Shown: positions 7,085 through 16,008 of the stretch, in pieces | How positions within the stretch are numbered: position 1 is the stretch's first letter | Layout: each line of letters starts with the position of its first letter | Assembly (NCBI RefSeq): GCF_000758605.1 | Contig: NZ_CP009282.1 | Span: 7,068,001 to 7,132,000, forward strand | Direction of reading: 5' to 3' | Origin: Paenibacillus sp. FSL R5-0912 | GTDB taxonomy: Bacteria > Bacillota > Bacilli > Paenibacillales > Paenibacillaceae | DNA: 64,000 nucleotides | Position numbers and translations under genes: made by a program | Notes under the pieces: generated by a model | Told to the model about the DNA's origin: nothing | The model's input: the letters and a program-made list of their open reading frames with translations, nothing else | The model's database searches: none

Positions 7085-9961
7085 TTACACCGTATCAGAG
7101 GTCTGAAGTTCAAGCGCCTGAGTGCGTTCGGTGTCGCGGATGAGGACTGGCTTCAGATACCGGCCTGTGTAGGATTCCTCGACCGTAATCAGCTTTTCCG
7201 GCGTTCCGGTCGCAAGCACTGTTCCTCCTCCGCTTCCGCCTTCCGGCCCCATATCAATAATATAGTCAGCAGTCTTGATTACATCGAGGTTATGCTCAAT
7301 GACCAGGACCGATTCACCAGAATCCACCAGACGGTGCAGCACCTCAAGCAGACGGCCAATGTCATCTACATGCAGGCCGGTTGTCGGCTCATCCAGAATG
7401 TACAGCGTCTTGCCGGTACTCCGGCGGTACAGCTCGGAAGCCAGCTTCACGCGCTGCGCTTCACCACCGGACAGGGTTGTCCCCGGCTGGCCGATGTTGA
7501 TATAGCCCAGACCCACATCAAGTAGCGTCTGCATTTTGCGGTGGATACGCGGGATATTCTTGAAGAATTCCGTTGCATCCTCGACGGTCATCTCCAATAC
7601 ATCGGAGATACTCTTGCCTTTATATTTCACTTCCAGCGTTTCGCGGTTATACCGTTTGCCCTTGCAGACTTCACAAGGCACATACACATCCGGCAGGAAG
7701 TGCATTTCAATCTTGATAATCCCGTCTCCCCGGCAAGCCTCACAGCGGCCGCCCTTCACATTGAAGCTGAAGCGCCCCTTCTGGAAGCCGCGTACCTTAG
7801 CCTCATTGGTCTTGGAGAACAAATCGCGGATATCATCGAACACGCCTGTATACGTGGCCGGATTGGAGCGTGGTGTACGTCCGATCGGGGACTGGTCAAT
7901 CTCAATTACTTTATCCAGATTCTCCAGACCGCGGATTTCTTTATGCACACCGGGACGGACCTTGACGGCCTTGTTGAGCTGGCGTGCCAGGCTCTTATAG
8001 AGAATTTCGTTAATAAGCGAAGATTTGCCGGAACCGGATACTCCGGTTACTGCTGTAAAGACACCAAGCGGAATCTTCACATTTACATTCTTCAGATTAT
8101 TCTCTTTAGCCCCGCGAATCTCTATCCAGCGCTCATTATCGGTAGGCCGGCGTGTCGAGGTAACAGGGATAAATTTGCGTCCGCTTAAGTATTCACCAGT
8201 CAGGGAGTTCGGATCGTCCATAATCTCCTGAGGTGTACCTTGAGCAATTACCTGTCCGCCATGTATTCCGGCACCGGGACCAATATCGATAATATAGTCG
8301 GCAGCCATCATAGTATCCTCATCATGCTCAACGACGATCAGAGTGTTGCCCAGGTCGCGCATATGAGCCAGCGTAGCAATCAGCCGGTCATTATCCCGCT
8401 GATGAAGCCCTATGCTCGGCTCATCCAGAATATACAGGACACCCATCAGACTGGAGCCAATCTGTGTAGCCAGCCTGATCCGCTGCGCTTCACCGCCGGA
8501 TAACGAGCCCGCTGCGCGGCTAAGGGTCAGATAGTTCAGCCCTACATTTACAAGGAATCCTAAGCGGCTGCTGATTTCCTTAAGAATCAGGTTAGCGATG
8601 GCCGTTTCTTTCTCACTGAGCTTGAGATTCTCGAAGAAGTCCAGACAATCTCCGATCGAAAGATCCGTAACATCGGCAACATTCTGCTGATTAATCGTCA
8701 CAGCCAGAATCTCTTTCTTGAGTCTTTTGCCTTTGCAGACATGGCATGGCTTGGCGCTCATGAAGCCTTCGATAAACTCACGGATGCCTTCGGAGGCAGT
8801 ATCGCGGTAACGGCGCTCCAGATTCGGGATGATCCCTTCAAAAGCAACAAGTGCATCCTTGCGCTGGCCAAAGTCGTTCTCATAACGGAAGCGGATCTTC
8901 TCGCTGCCCGTTCCGTGCAGCAGCTTGGCCATATGCTCCGGCGACAGGCTGCTGACAGGAACATTCTGCGGAATTTTGAAATGCTCACATACCGACTTCA
9001 GGAACTGCGGATAGTAGTTCGATGTACTGCCTGTCCAGGCTAAGAATGCACCTTCTTCGATGGACTTTTCCGCATCCGGGATCAACAGATCCGGATCGAC
9101 TACCATCTTCACACCAAGCCCGTCACATTCCGTGCAGGCACCAAACGGGCTGTTGAACGAGAACATACGCGGAGCAAGCTCTTCTATACTGAACCCGCAG
9201 ATTGGGCAGGCAAAGCTTGCGCTGAATAAAAGCTCTTCCTGGCCCATCACATCGACCAGAATCTGACCGCCCGACAGCTTCAGTGCAGTCTCCAATGAAT
9301 CGGTAAGACGGGTCTCTATATCATCCTTAATGACAATCCGGTCAACAACGACTTCAATTGTATGCTTCTTATTCTTCTCCAGTACAATATCTTCCGTAAC
9401 TTCGCGAAGCTCACCGTCAACACGCACACGAACGAAGCCTTGCTTGGAGATATCCGTGAACAAGCCTTTATGTTCACCCTTACGGCCAGAAATCACAGGG
9501 GCCAGAATCTGCAGGCGGGTCTTCTCCGGGTATTGCATAATCCGGTCCACCATCTGTTCAACAGTCTGTGATGTAATCTCTATACCATGATCCGGACAAT
9601 GGGGATGCCCTACCCGGGCAAACAGCAGCCGCAGATAGTCATAAATTTCTGTAACCGTACCTACGGTCGAACGCGGGTTACGGCTTGTGGTCTTCTGGTC
9701 AATCGATATTGCCGGGGATAGCCCGTCAATGGAATCCACATCCGGCTTCTCCATCTGACCCAGGAACTGGCGGGCATAGGCAGACAGCGATTCAACGTAA
9801 CGGCGCTGGCCCTCAGCATAAATCGTGTCAAATGCCAAAGATGATTTACCCGAGCCGCTCAGTCCCGTCAGCACGACGAAGCGGTCACGCGGAATCGTTA
9901 CGTCGATGTTCTTGAGATTATGTGCCCTTGCACCCTTGATTATTATACTTTCGTTCGCCAA
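7085..9961 (-). CDS. uvrA: Excinuclease ABC subunit A
   Basis: A 958-residue UvrA, the damage-recognition ATPase of nucleotide excision repair, which loads UvrB at lesions. It has two ABC modules: the first Walker A GLSGSGKS at about residues 33-40 and the second GVSGSGKSSL near residue 640, each with a signature LSGGEAQR. Zinc-binding Cys pairs are visible as CPICG/CTEC in the first half and CEAC/CEVC in the second. Length and order match the family. The ATG follows a GGAGAGGTACC ribosome site. It lies downstream of uvrB on the same strand but is separated by a terminator and a 480-base repeat-rich spacer, so it is probably transcribed from its own promoter. Its natural terminator is interrupted by an insertion sequence. 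Confidence 0.98.
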   Translation of the reverse strand: MANESIIIKGARAHNLKNIDVTIPRDRFVVLTGLSGSGKSSLAFDTIYAEGQRRYVESLSAYARQFLGQMEKPDVDSIDGLSPAISIDQKTTSRNPRSTVGTVTEIYDYLRLLFARVGHPHCPDHGIEITSQTVEQMVDRIMQYPEKTRLQILAPVISGRKGEHKGLFTDISKQGFVRVRVDGELREVTEDIVLEKNKKHTIEVVVDRIVIKDDIETRLTDSLETALKLSGGQILVDVMGQEELLFSASFACPICGFSIEELAPRMFSFNSPFGACTECDGLGVKMVVDPDLLIPDAEKSIEEGAFLAWTGSTSNYYPQFLKSVCEHFKIPQNVPVSSLSPEHMAKLLHGTGSEKIRFRYENDFGQRKDALVAFEGIIPNLERRYRDTASEGIREFIEGFMSAKPCHVCKGKRLKKEILAVTINQQNVADVTDLSIGDCLDFFENLKLSEKETAIANLILKEISSRLGFLVNVGLNYLTLSRAAGSLSGGEAQRIRLATQIGSSLMGVLYILDEPSIGLHQRDNDRLIATLAHMRDLGNTLIVVEHDEDTMMAADYIIDIGPGAGIHGGQVIAQGTPQEIMDDPNSLTGEYLSGRKFIPVTSTRRPTDNERWIEIRGAKENNLKNVNVKIPLGVFTAVTGVSGSGKSSLINEILYKSLARQLNKAVKVRPGVHKEIRGLENLDKVIEIDQSPIGRTPRSNPATYTGVFDDIRDLFSKTNEAKVRGFQKGRFSFNVKGGRCEACRGDGIIKIEMHFLPDVYVPCEVCKGKRYNRETLEVKYKGKSISDVLEMTVEDATEFFKNIPRIHRKMQTLLDVGLGYINIGQPGTTLSGGEAQRVKLASELYRRSTGKTLYILDEPTTGLHVDDIGRLLEVLHRLVDSGESVLVIEHNLDVIKTADYIIDMGPEGGSGGGTVLATGTPEKLITVEESYTGRYLKPVLIRDTERTQALELQTSDTV

Positions 9962-10213
9962 CGGTACCTCTCCTTTATAAAAACCTATTAAAATGGAAAA
10001 ACATTTAGCAAAATATTTTCGATCCCTCCCAAACCCTCCCTTCCAAGGGAGGGCCCCAAGGGTTGCACCCTCTGGACACCCGCAAGCTCGGCGGAAAGAG
10101 TTAGGACTGGGATGGAATCGGCTACTGGGGCAATAGGAGCGCTAGTCCCTACGGGACCGCTATACTATAGGCGCAGGATAGGGCTCGCGGTATGCTGCAG
10201 CGGGCCGACAACC

Positions 10214-10371
10214 GCTGTTCCTGCGGAATGCGCGAACTGCAGCTGTTCCTTCGGAATGCGCTAAGTGCGTAACTGCAGGCTGTCCCTACGGGATGCGTAA
10301 ACTGCAGCTGTTCCTTCGGAATGCGCTAAGTGCTTAACTACAGGCTGTCCCTACGGGATGCGCGAAGGGCA
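10214..10371. repeat. 65-bp tandem repeat made of alternating 28/37-bp mini-hairpin units
   Basis: The octamer GCTGTTCC or GCTGTCCC starts at 10214, 10242, 10279, 10307 and 10344, with spacings of 28, 37, 28 and 37, which defines a 65-bp higher-order unit present about 2.4 times. Each core is a small hairpin, TTCC-TTC-GGAA or TCCC-TAC-GGGA, followed by ATGCG. A further TCCCTACGGGA sits near 10146. Confidence 0.85.
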
Positions 10372-10381
10372 ATCTATCTTC

Positions 10382-10410
10382 AAAAAGAACGGCCAGTGAA
10401 GCGCCGTTCC
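10382..10410 (-). terminator. Intrinsic terminator of uvrB
   Basis: GAACGGC (10387-10393) pairs with GCCGTTC (10403-10409), and the minus strand continues into a T5 tract. It lies about 35 bases after the uvrB stop. Confidence 0.8.
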
Positions 10411-10444
10411 GTGATCATTAAGTGTAAGTGCTGGCGGGGCCAGC

Positions 10445-12436
10445 TTACTCGGCCCGCAGTTCAAGCAACGCATCACGCAGCTCGGCGGCGCGTTCGAATT
10501 GCAGGTTCTTGGCCGCGTCCTTCATCTCGGCCTCCAGACGCTGCATCAGGCTCTGCTTCTCTTTCTTATTCAGCTTGCCGCCGGCGCCGGTGAGATAATC
10601 GGCCTTCGACTCTGCCACTTTGGTGGCCTCGATGATGTCACGCACTTTCTTGTTGATTGTCGTAGGCGTGATGCCGTGCTTCTCATTATGGGCAATCTGA
10701 ATTTCACGGCGGCGCTGGGTTTCGCTCATCGCCTTCTCCATGGAATCCGTAATGCGGTCGCCGTACAGAATGACACGTCCATCAGAGTTACGGGCCGCCC
10801 GGCCGATCGTCTGAATGAGCGAACGCTCGGAGCGGAGGAAGCCTTCCTTGTCAGCATCGAGGATGGCGACAAGGGAGACCTCCGGCAGGTCAAGACCTTC
10901 TCTTAACAAGTTAATGCCCACCAGTACATGAAACGTACCGAGCCGGAGATCCCGCAGGATGGCCATCCGCTCCAGCGTCTTGATATCAGAGTGCATATAA
11001 CGCACCTTAATCCCGATTTCCTTGAAGTAATCGGTCAGATCCTCAGACATCTTCTTCGTAAGTGTTGTAACGAGCACACGCTCATCACGCTCTACACGGT
11101 CACGGATTTCACTAATCAGATCATCGATCTGGCCCTCTGTAGGGCGTACTTCGATGATCGGGTCCAGCAGGCCGGTAGGACGGATAATCTGCTGCACCAT
11201 AGTATCGCAGTGCTCCATTTCGTATGGTCCCGGTGTAGCAGACACATATACAATCTGGTTCACTTTCTCTTCGAATTCCTCGAACTGCAGCGGACGGTTA
11301 TCCAGCGCGGACGGCAGGCGGAAGCCATGCTCCACCAATACTGTCTTACGCGCACGGTCACCATTGTACATAGCCCGGATCTGCGGCAGCGTTGCATGGG
11401 ACTCATCAATAACAATCAGCATATCATCCGGGAAGTAATCCATTAAGGTATATGGAGTCGCTCCCGGCTCACGGAAGGTAAGCGGGCCGGAATAGTTCTC
11501 GATACCGGAGCAGAAGCCTACTTCCTTCATCATCTCAATATCATACCGCGTCCGCTGCTCCAGGCGCTGGGCTTCCAGCAGCTTGCCCGCATCACGAAGC
11601 ACGGCCAGCCGTTCCTCAAGCTCCCGCTCAATGTTGATAATAGCTACACGCATTGTTTCTTCCTGGGTAACAAAGTGCGAAGCCGGGAAGATCGCGATAT
11701 GATCGCGCTCGCCAATCAGCTCTCCTGTGAGAACATCAATCTCCGTAATGCGCTCTATCTCATCCCCGAACAGCTCCACACGAATCGCATGCTCCCCCTG
11801 TGAAGCCGGGAAGATCTCAACCACATCGCCGCGTACCCGGAACGTCCCGCGTACGAAGTTAATGTCATTACGCTGGTACTGGATCTCCACGAGCCTGCTC
11901 AGAATCTGATTGCGCGGCTTCTCCATCCCTACCCGCAGTGTCAGCAGCATACTTCCGTATTCCTGCGGCGAACCGAGACCGTAAATGCAGGACACACTCG
12001 CAACAATAATAACGTCACGCCGTTCGAACAGCGAACTGGTGGCGGAGTGCCGGAGCTTGTCAATTTCTTCATTTATGCTGGAATCTTTCTCTATGAAGGT
12101 ATCGGAGGAAGGAATGTACGCCTCAGGCTGGTAGTAATCGTAGTAACTGACGAAGTAGTCAACGGAATTGTTCGGGAAAAATTCTTTGAACTCACTTGCC
12201 AGCTGCGCAGCAAGCGTCTTGTTGTGCGCAATAACTAGCGTCGGGCGGTTCAGTTTGGAAATCACTTGTGCGATGGTAAAGGTCTTGCCTGTACCTGTCG
12301 CTCCCAGCAGCGTCTGGTGCTTCTTGCCCTGCCGGATGCCGTCCAATAATTCTTCTATGGCATGAGGCTGATCGCCCTGGGGTGTATACTCGGACTCCAG
12401 TTCAAATGTCTTTGTACTGACGACAATATCACTCAT
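10445..12436 (-). CDS. uvrB: Excinuclease ABC subunit B
   Basis: A 663-residue UvrB, the helicase-like damage verifier that receives DNA from UvrA and recruits UvrC. Visible are Walker A GATGTGKT (about residues 45-52), the beta-hairpin region with YYDYYQPEAY, the DESH box near residue 340, helicase motif VI QTIGRAARN, and the C-terminal UVR motif (LEAEMKDAAKNLQFERAAELRD) that contacts UvrC. Length is normal. AGGGGAGACGGGCAA precedes the ATG, and a TATAAT-like -10 element lies upstream in 12437-12490. It is divergent from motA. Confidence 0.98.
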   Translation of the reverse strand: MSDIVVSTKTFELESEYTPQGDQPHAIEELLDGIRQGKKHQTLLGATGTGKTFTIAQVISKLNRPTLVIAHNKTLAAQLASEFKEFFPNNSVDYFVSYYDYYQPEAYIPSSDTFIEKDSSINEEIDKLRHSATSSLFERRDVIIVASVSCIYGLGSPQEYGSMLLTLRVGMEKPRNQILSRLVEIQYQRNDINFVRGTFRVRGDVVEIFPASQGEHAIRVELFGDEIERITEIDVLTGELIGERDHIAIFPASHFVTQEETMRVAIINIERELEERLAVLRDAGKLLEAQRLEQRTRYDIEMMKEVGFCSGIENYSGPLTFREPGATPYTLMDYFPDDMLIVIDESHATLPQIRAMYNGDRARKTVLVEHGFRLPSALDNRPLQFEEFEEKVNQIVYVSATPGPYEMEHCDTMVQQIIRPTGLLDPIIEVRPTEGQIDDLISEIRDRVERDERVLVTTLTKKMSEDLTDYFKEIGIKVRYMHSDIKTLERMAILRDLRLGTFHVLVGINLLREGLDLPEVSLVAILDADKEGFLRSERSLIQTIGRAARNSDGRVILYGDRITDSMEKAMSETQRRREIQIAHNEKHGITPTTINKKVRDIIEATKVAESKADYLTGAGGKLNKKEKQSLMQRLEAEMKDAAKNLQFERAAELRDALLELRAE

Positions 12437-12562
12437 TTGCCCGTCTCCCCTCTATCGTCTAAAATATGAATATATTATAATTGTGGCCCTAATGATTCCC
12501 CATCCATACCGTACTGAAAAATATGGAAGATAGGAATACACGTTCCCGTTTATTATACAGCG

Positions 12563-12590
12563 TTGACCAGATTGATGCAAACCATAATAT
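12563..12590 (+). promoter_or_regulatory. Sigma-A-like promoter for motAB
   Basis: TTGACC (12563-12568) and TAATAT (12585-12590) are separated by 16 bases and end about 25 bases before the motA ATG. AAGGAG follows as ribosome site. This is pattern recognition only. Confidence 0.55.
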
Positions 12591-12615
12591 ATAGAAATTT
12601 AAGGAGCCTGAACTT

Positions 12616-13404
12616 ATGGATATCACTTCAATTATCGGCCTGCTGGCAGGCATTGCCGCAATGATTGGCGGCTTTCTCTGGGAGGGAGGAAGCTTATCGG
12701 GCCTGCTGCAGCTGAATGCCGCGCTTATCGTATTTGGAGGTACGCTTGCCGCTGTACTCATCAGTTTCCCGGCCTCCAGATTACGCAGTGTCCCGGCGGC
12801 TCTGCGCCTGGCATTCGGCAGACATCCCGATACCACCCAGAAGAAGGCCGAAGAGCTGATCTCCATGGCTGCAATTACTCGGCGCGGGGGTGTGCTCGCA
12901 CTGGAGAAGAGAGCGGAGGAGCACCCCGATACCTTTACCCGCGAAGGGCTGTTTCTTATTGTTGACGGCACCGATCCTGATCAGGTCCGGCAAATTCTTG
13001 AACTGGAGATGGACGCCAAGGAACTGAAGTATGAAGGCTATGCCAAAATTTTCGAAGCCGCCGGCGGCTATGCTCCCACTATGGGCATCATCGGCACCGT
13101 AATGGGGTTGATACGGGTACTCAGCAATCTGACGGACCCTTCTAATCTGGGGGCCTCGATCGCCGTAGCTTTTACAGCAACGCTCTATGGTGTAGCCAGT
13201 GCTAATCTTATATTTTTACCCATCGCTTCCAAAATCAAATCCCGCAGCCAAAGCGAACTGGGCAGCATGGAGATGCTGCTTGTCGGTATCCTGTCCCTGC
13301 AGAATGGGGATCATCCGCACCTGGTCCGCAAAAAACTGACCGCCTTTATTCCCGATGTCTCTCCGGGGCGCAGCAGCAAAAACAACCAGGGAGAGCCGCT
13401 ATGA
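12616..13404 (+). CDS. motA: Flagellar motor stator protein MotA (or MotP)
   Basis: A 262-residue stator subunit of the flagellar motor. Four hydrophobic segments are arranged as in MotA: about residues 2-18, 30-50, 148-170 and 180-203. A large cytoplasmic loop between the second and third carries the charged residues that contact FliG (RRGGVLALEKRAEEHPDTF). The motif GGYAPTMGIIGTVMGLIRVL before helix three is diagnostic. The stop overlaps motB by four bases (ATGA), so the two are translationally coupled. Whether the stator uses H+ (MotAB) or Na+ (MotPS) cannot be settled by eye. No other flagellar genes lie in the window. Confidence 0.93.
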   Translation: MDITSIIGLLAGIAAMIGGFLWEGGSLSGLLQLNAALIVFGGTLAAVLISFPASRLRSVPAALRLAFGRHPDTTQKKAEELISMAAITRRGGVLALEKRAEEHPDTFTREGLFLIVDGTDPDQVRQILELEMDAKELKYEGYAKIFEAAGGYAPTMGIIGTVMGLIRVLSNLTDPSNLGASIAVAFTATLYGVASANLIFLPIASKIKSRSQSELGSMEMLLVGILSLQNGDHPHLVRKKLTAFIPDVSPGRSSKNNQGEPL

Positions 13405-14294
13405 GACAAAGAAACCGCCGCCAGCGGCGTAATGGAGGTAAGGAGAGCAGGGACCGCTGGATGATTACCTATGCGGATCTGATTACGCTTCTGCTCATTT
13501 TTTTCATCATCCTATACGCCATGAGCAGTCTGGATACGCAAAAATATGCGATCGTTACCGGTTCATTATCTGATACCTTTAAGAGCGGCAGTTCTGTGCT
13601 TGAAGGCGGAAATGGAGTGCTGGATGGTAGTCAGGGGAACACCGGGGCAGCAGTCTCGAATGAACAAGAAGCAGGCGGAAGAACCGGTGGCGGTCTTTCT
13701 TCCGGGGGCAATGTGAAGGAGAATGGTTCGAACGGAACCGGGACAGGCACGGATACGTCCGGTCAAGAGGGGGAAACTGCAGAACACCAGCCTTCGGCGC
13801 GTGAGCTCGCTTTTCGTGAGCAGGAGGCCAAACTGGCCGCGCTTATGGGTGTAATCACCAAATACGTGGAAGATAATAACCTTGGCGAGCAGATCTTTGT
13901 AGCGGATAAACCGCAGGGCATTGCCATCACGCTTAGCGACCGGTTCCTGTTCGATGCTGGCAAAGCCGAGCTGAAATCACCTGCCCTACCGGCACTGCGC
14001 CAGCTCTCCGGCCTGTTCCGCGGAATCGGTGCCACGATCAGCATCGAAGGCCATACCGACAATGTTCCGGTAACCGCTGCTTCAGATTACACGGATAACT
14101 GGGAGCTATCCGGCGCCCGCGCACTCTCTGTACTGCGCTTCTTCCTGGATAACGAGGGGCTTAGCCCCGATACTTTTCAGTATGCCGGTTACGCGGATAC
14201 CAGACCTGCCTACGATAACGCTACCGTTGAAGGGCGGCAGAAGAACCGCCGGGTTGAACTCATTGTCCTGCGGCAGCTTCAGGAGGAAGAATAA
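13401..14294 (+). CDS. motB: Flagellar motor stator protein MotB (or MotS)
   Basis: A 297-residue partner of MotA. A basic N terminus is followed by one membrane helix (WMITYADLITLLLIFFIILYAMS) in which Asp26 is the ion-binding residue. Next come a plug-like segment and a Gly/Ser/Thr-rich low-complexity linker (about residues 65-125). The C-terminal OmpA-like peptidoglycan-binding domain (about 170-290) has the motif ISIEGHTDNVPV and ends with NRRVELIVL. It overlaps motA by four bases. The low-complexity linker is longer than in many MotB proteins and would extend the reach to the wall. Confidence 0.94.
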   Translation: MRQRNRRQRRNGGKESRDRWMITYADLITLLLIFFIILYAMSSLDTQKYAIVTGSLSDTFKSGSSVLEGGNGVLDGSQGNTGAAVSNEQEAGGRTGGGLSSGGNVKENGSNGTGTGTDTSGQEGETAEHQPSARELAFREQEAKLAALMGVITKYVEDNNLGEQIFVADKPQGIAITLSDRFLFDAGKAELKSPALPALRQLSGLFRGIGATISIEGHTDNVPVTAASDYTDNWELSGARALSVLRFFLDNEGLSPDTFQYAGYADTRPAYDNATVEGRQKNRRVELIVLRQLQEEE

Positions 14295-14378
14295 CACGTA
14301 TCTGCAAGCGAATCAGCTCAGAAATCTGCAGATGAGAAGGCACGGCAACCATTTGCTAGTATAAGGAGATTGAACGCT

Positions 14379-15011
14379 ATGCAGACTACAAACGGAACGA
14401 CACCGGATGCCACCCGTTTTCTCTATTTTCTGCGGCAGCTGGTTTCGCTGATCATGATTGTTTTTGCTCAGGGAATCATCACCTTCTTCATTGGTTTATT
14501 ATCTGTATTTATGATGTTCTTCTCCTCCGATTACTTCTGGGGCGACCTAGCCCATGTGTATCCACCCGATAAACTGATGTATATAGGCATAGACTTCCTT
14601 ATTGCCGGCGCAGCCTTTGCCCTGCCCTGGCTCGGGGTCTGGTGGATGCTCTACGGGCTGTCCGAGGATGGACGCATCCGCTGTTTCCCACTTCTTTTAC
14701 TCTTTGCCTATCTGACATTTGTGATCCTCTTTCTGCAGATCAATCCGGTCTATAACCCGGAAGCCATGATCCCTTCCTCCGCCGGGGAATCCACCTTTCT
14801 GGTCTGTATGGGCATGTCTGCCGTGGTGCTTTTCCCGTTTTATTCGGCCGGTGTGTATTACTTCGTACTTAAACCCAATACCCGTCCCAGAAAAAGATAC
14901 CGGTTCCTATTGCTGTGCCTTATCTTTGCCGTTGCCGGTCTGGCTCTGCTGCCCGCCCTTTGGCACTTGGCGCCAAGTATTTATCCGGGGCTGCTTAGCT
15001 TTCCGGAGTGA
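14379..15011 (+). CDS. Multi-pass membrane protein of unknown function
   Basis: A 210-residue protein with five hydrophobic segments, among them LVSLIMIVFAQGIITFFIGLL, FLIAGAAFALPWLGVWWML, LLLFAYLTFVILFL and LLLCLIFAVAGLALLPALW. No family recognised. The start is taken as ATG 14379 because AAGGAG (14363-14368) lies ten bases upstream; the TTG at 14370 would abut the ribosome site. It follows motB after 84 bases on the same strand and may be co-transcribed, but nothing in the sequence ties it to motility. Confidence 0.7.
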   Translation: MQTTNGTTPDATRFLYFLRQLVSLIMIVFAQGIITFFIGLLSVFMMFFSSDYFWGDLAHVYPPDKLMYIGIDFLIAGAAFALPWLGVWWMLYGLSEDGRIRCFPLLLLFAYLTFVILFLQINPVYNPEAMIPSSAGESTFLVCMGMSAVVLFPFYSAGVYYFVLKPNTRPRKRYRFLLLCLIFAVAGLALLPALWHLAPSIYPGLLSFPE

Positions 15012-15021
15012 TACAGAAACG

Positions 15022-15076
15022 AAAAAAGACAGACCTCTCACATTAGTGACATCTAATGTAATAAGAGAAGCCTGCC
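15022..15076 (-). terminator. Long hairpin terminator of gcvH
   Basis: GACAGACCTCTC (15028-15039) pairs with GAGAAGCCTGCC (15065-15076), including G-U pairs. An inner stem ACATTAG/CTAATGT (15040-15046, 15053-15059) extends it. On the minus strand it is followed by T6. It also separates gcvH from the convergent gene ending at 15011. Confidence 0.82.
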
Positions 15077-15097
15077 ATGTTCATCTGTGCGTAAAAA

Positions 15098-15490
15098 CTA
15101 TTCCCCAACCAATTCCTTATAACCAGCCGCATCCAGCAGGCCCGATACTGCATCCGCGAACTCACCATCAAGCTCCAGCTCAAAAATCCAACCGCCGCCG
15201 TATGGCTGATCATTGATCAGCTCCGGGCTGGATTCGAGTGCGTCGTTGATCTTGGTTACCTTGCCGGATACCGGCGAGTACAGCTCCGACACCGTCTTGA
15301 CAGACTCGATACTGCCTACGCTATCGCCCGCGGAAATGGCTGCGCCGACTTCAGGAAACTCAACAAACACGATGTCGCCCAATAAATGCTGCGCATGATC
15401 CGTAATTCCCACACGTACTACGCGTCCTTCACCCTGCTGTGCCCATTCATGCTCTTCGCTGTATAGCAGGTTGTTAAGCACTTCACTCAT
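15098..15490 (-). CDS. gcvH: Glycine cleavage system H protein
   Basis: A 130-residue lipoyl carrier that shuttles the aminomethyl group between P, T and L proteins. The lipoylated lysine is Lys65 in ESVKTVSELYSPVSGKV, and the N terminus LYSEEHEWAQ is typical. I start at the ATG at 15490 (MSEVLNN); the frame is open to 15514 but those residues come from the ribosome-site region. gcvH faces away from gcvT-PA-PB and lies outside the riboswitch transcript, so glycine control by that riboswitch would not reach it. A separate promoter must lie in 15491-15610. Confidence 0.95.
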   Translation of the reverse strand: MSEVLNNLLYSEEHEWAQQGEGRVVRVGITDHAQHLLGDIVFVEFPEVGAAISAGDSVGSIESVKTVSELYSPVSGKVTKINDALESSPELINDQPYGGGWIFELELDGEFADAVSGLLDAAGYKELVGE

Positions 15491-15614
15491 TTCAAAGCCG
15501 CCTCTTTTCCACATTTGGAGTTCTAAATTTAGTTATAGCCTAAGTTATCACCTTGCCTAATGTCAATATAACTGACAGGAAAATTAAATTTGTCATCTTT
15601 TTGACGTTTTTTGA

Positions 15615-15644
15615 TTGACAGCGTGCTTGTAAACCCGGTTTAAT
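15615..15644 (+). promoter_or_regulatory. Sigma-A-like promoter of the gcvT operon
   Basis: TTGACA (15615-15620) and TTTAAT (15639-15644) with 18 bases between, about 40 bases upstream of the first glycine aptamer. The -35 hexamer is a perfect consensus. Confidence 0.65.
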
Positions 15645-15685
15645 GGAGTCAGTAGAAAAACATATGGTTTGCGAATGATGGCATA

Positions 15686-15876
15686 GGGAGAGACTGACCC
15701 TCAGGGGCAGCGCCGAAGGAGTAAGCCCGGGATGGGTGAATCTCTCAGGCAAAAGGACCTTTGCCGGACGCATCTCTGGAGAGCATCCACAGCCTGGACA
15801 ACAGGAAACGGATCACCAACGGGGAAACCTGCGGGCAGGATAGCAGGGTAACTCTCAGGTACAAAGGACAGAGCGA
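15686..15876 (+). promoter_or_regulatory. Tandem glycine riboswitch (gcvT type)
   Basis: Two aptamer-like modules lie between the promoter and gcvT. The first carries the conserved GCCGAAGGAG, TGAATCTCTCAGGCAAAAGGAC and a closing TCTGGAGAGC. The second carries ACTCTCAGGTACAAAGGACAGAG. This is the classic glycine-binding arrangement upstream of gcvT in Bacillales. The 3' strand of aptamer 2 (AAAGGACAG, 15863-15871) is also one arm of the following terminator. Glycine binding should therefore keep it in the aptamer and allow read-through, turning the operon on when glycine is abundant. Confidence 0.92.
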
Positions 15877-15925
15877 AAGTCAATTTATGCGTTAGTGCAT
15901 AATGGCTTTCGCCTGTCCTTTTTTA
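15863..15925 (+). terminator. Riboswitch-controlled terminator (expression platform)
   Basis: AAAGGACAG (15863-15871) and GCGAAAG (15873-15879) pair with CTTTCGC (15906-15912) and CTGTCCTTT (15913-15921). An inner stem lies around TTATGC/GCATAA, and a T6 run follows. The first arm overlaps aptamer 2, so the two structures exclude each other. Confidence 0.88.
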
Positions 15926-16008
15926 TATTTTTAGCTGAAACAGATACTGCGCTTATAAGGCGGCATTACCGTTTCTGCTTACATGTAAACAGACTAAGGG
16001 GTGACACG

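Larger units (their letters stand above)
9962..10444. other. 483-base uvrB-uvrA spacer: uvrA leader, GC-rich repeats, uvrB terminator
   Basis: The part next to uvrA (9962-10030) is AT-rich and should contain its promoter. The middle holds GC-rich non-coding sequence, including the 65-bp tandem repeat described separately. The part next to uvrB contains its terminator. The open frame at 10330-10593 runs into uvrB antisense and is not a gene. Confidence 0.6.
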
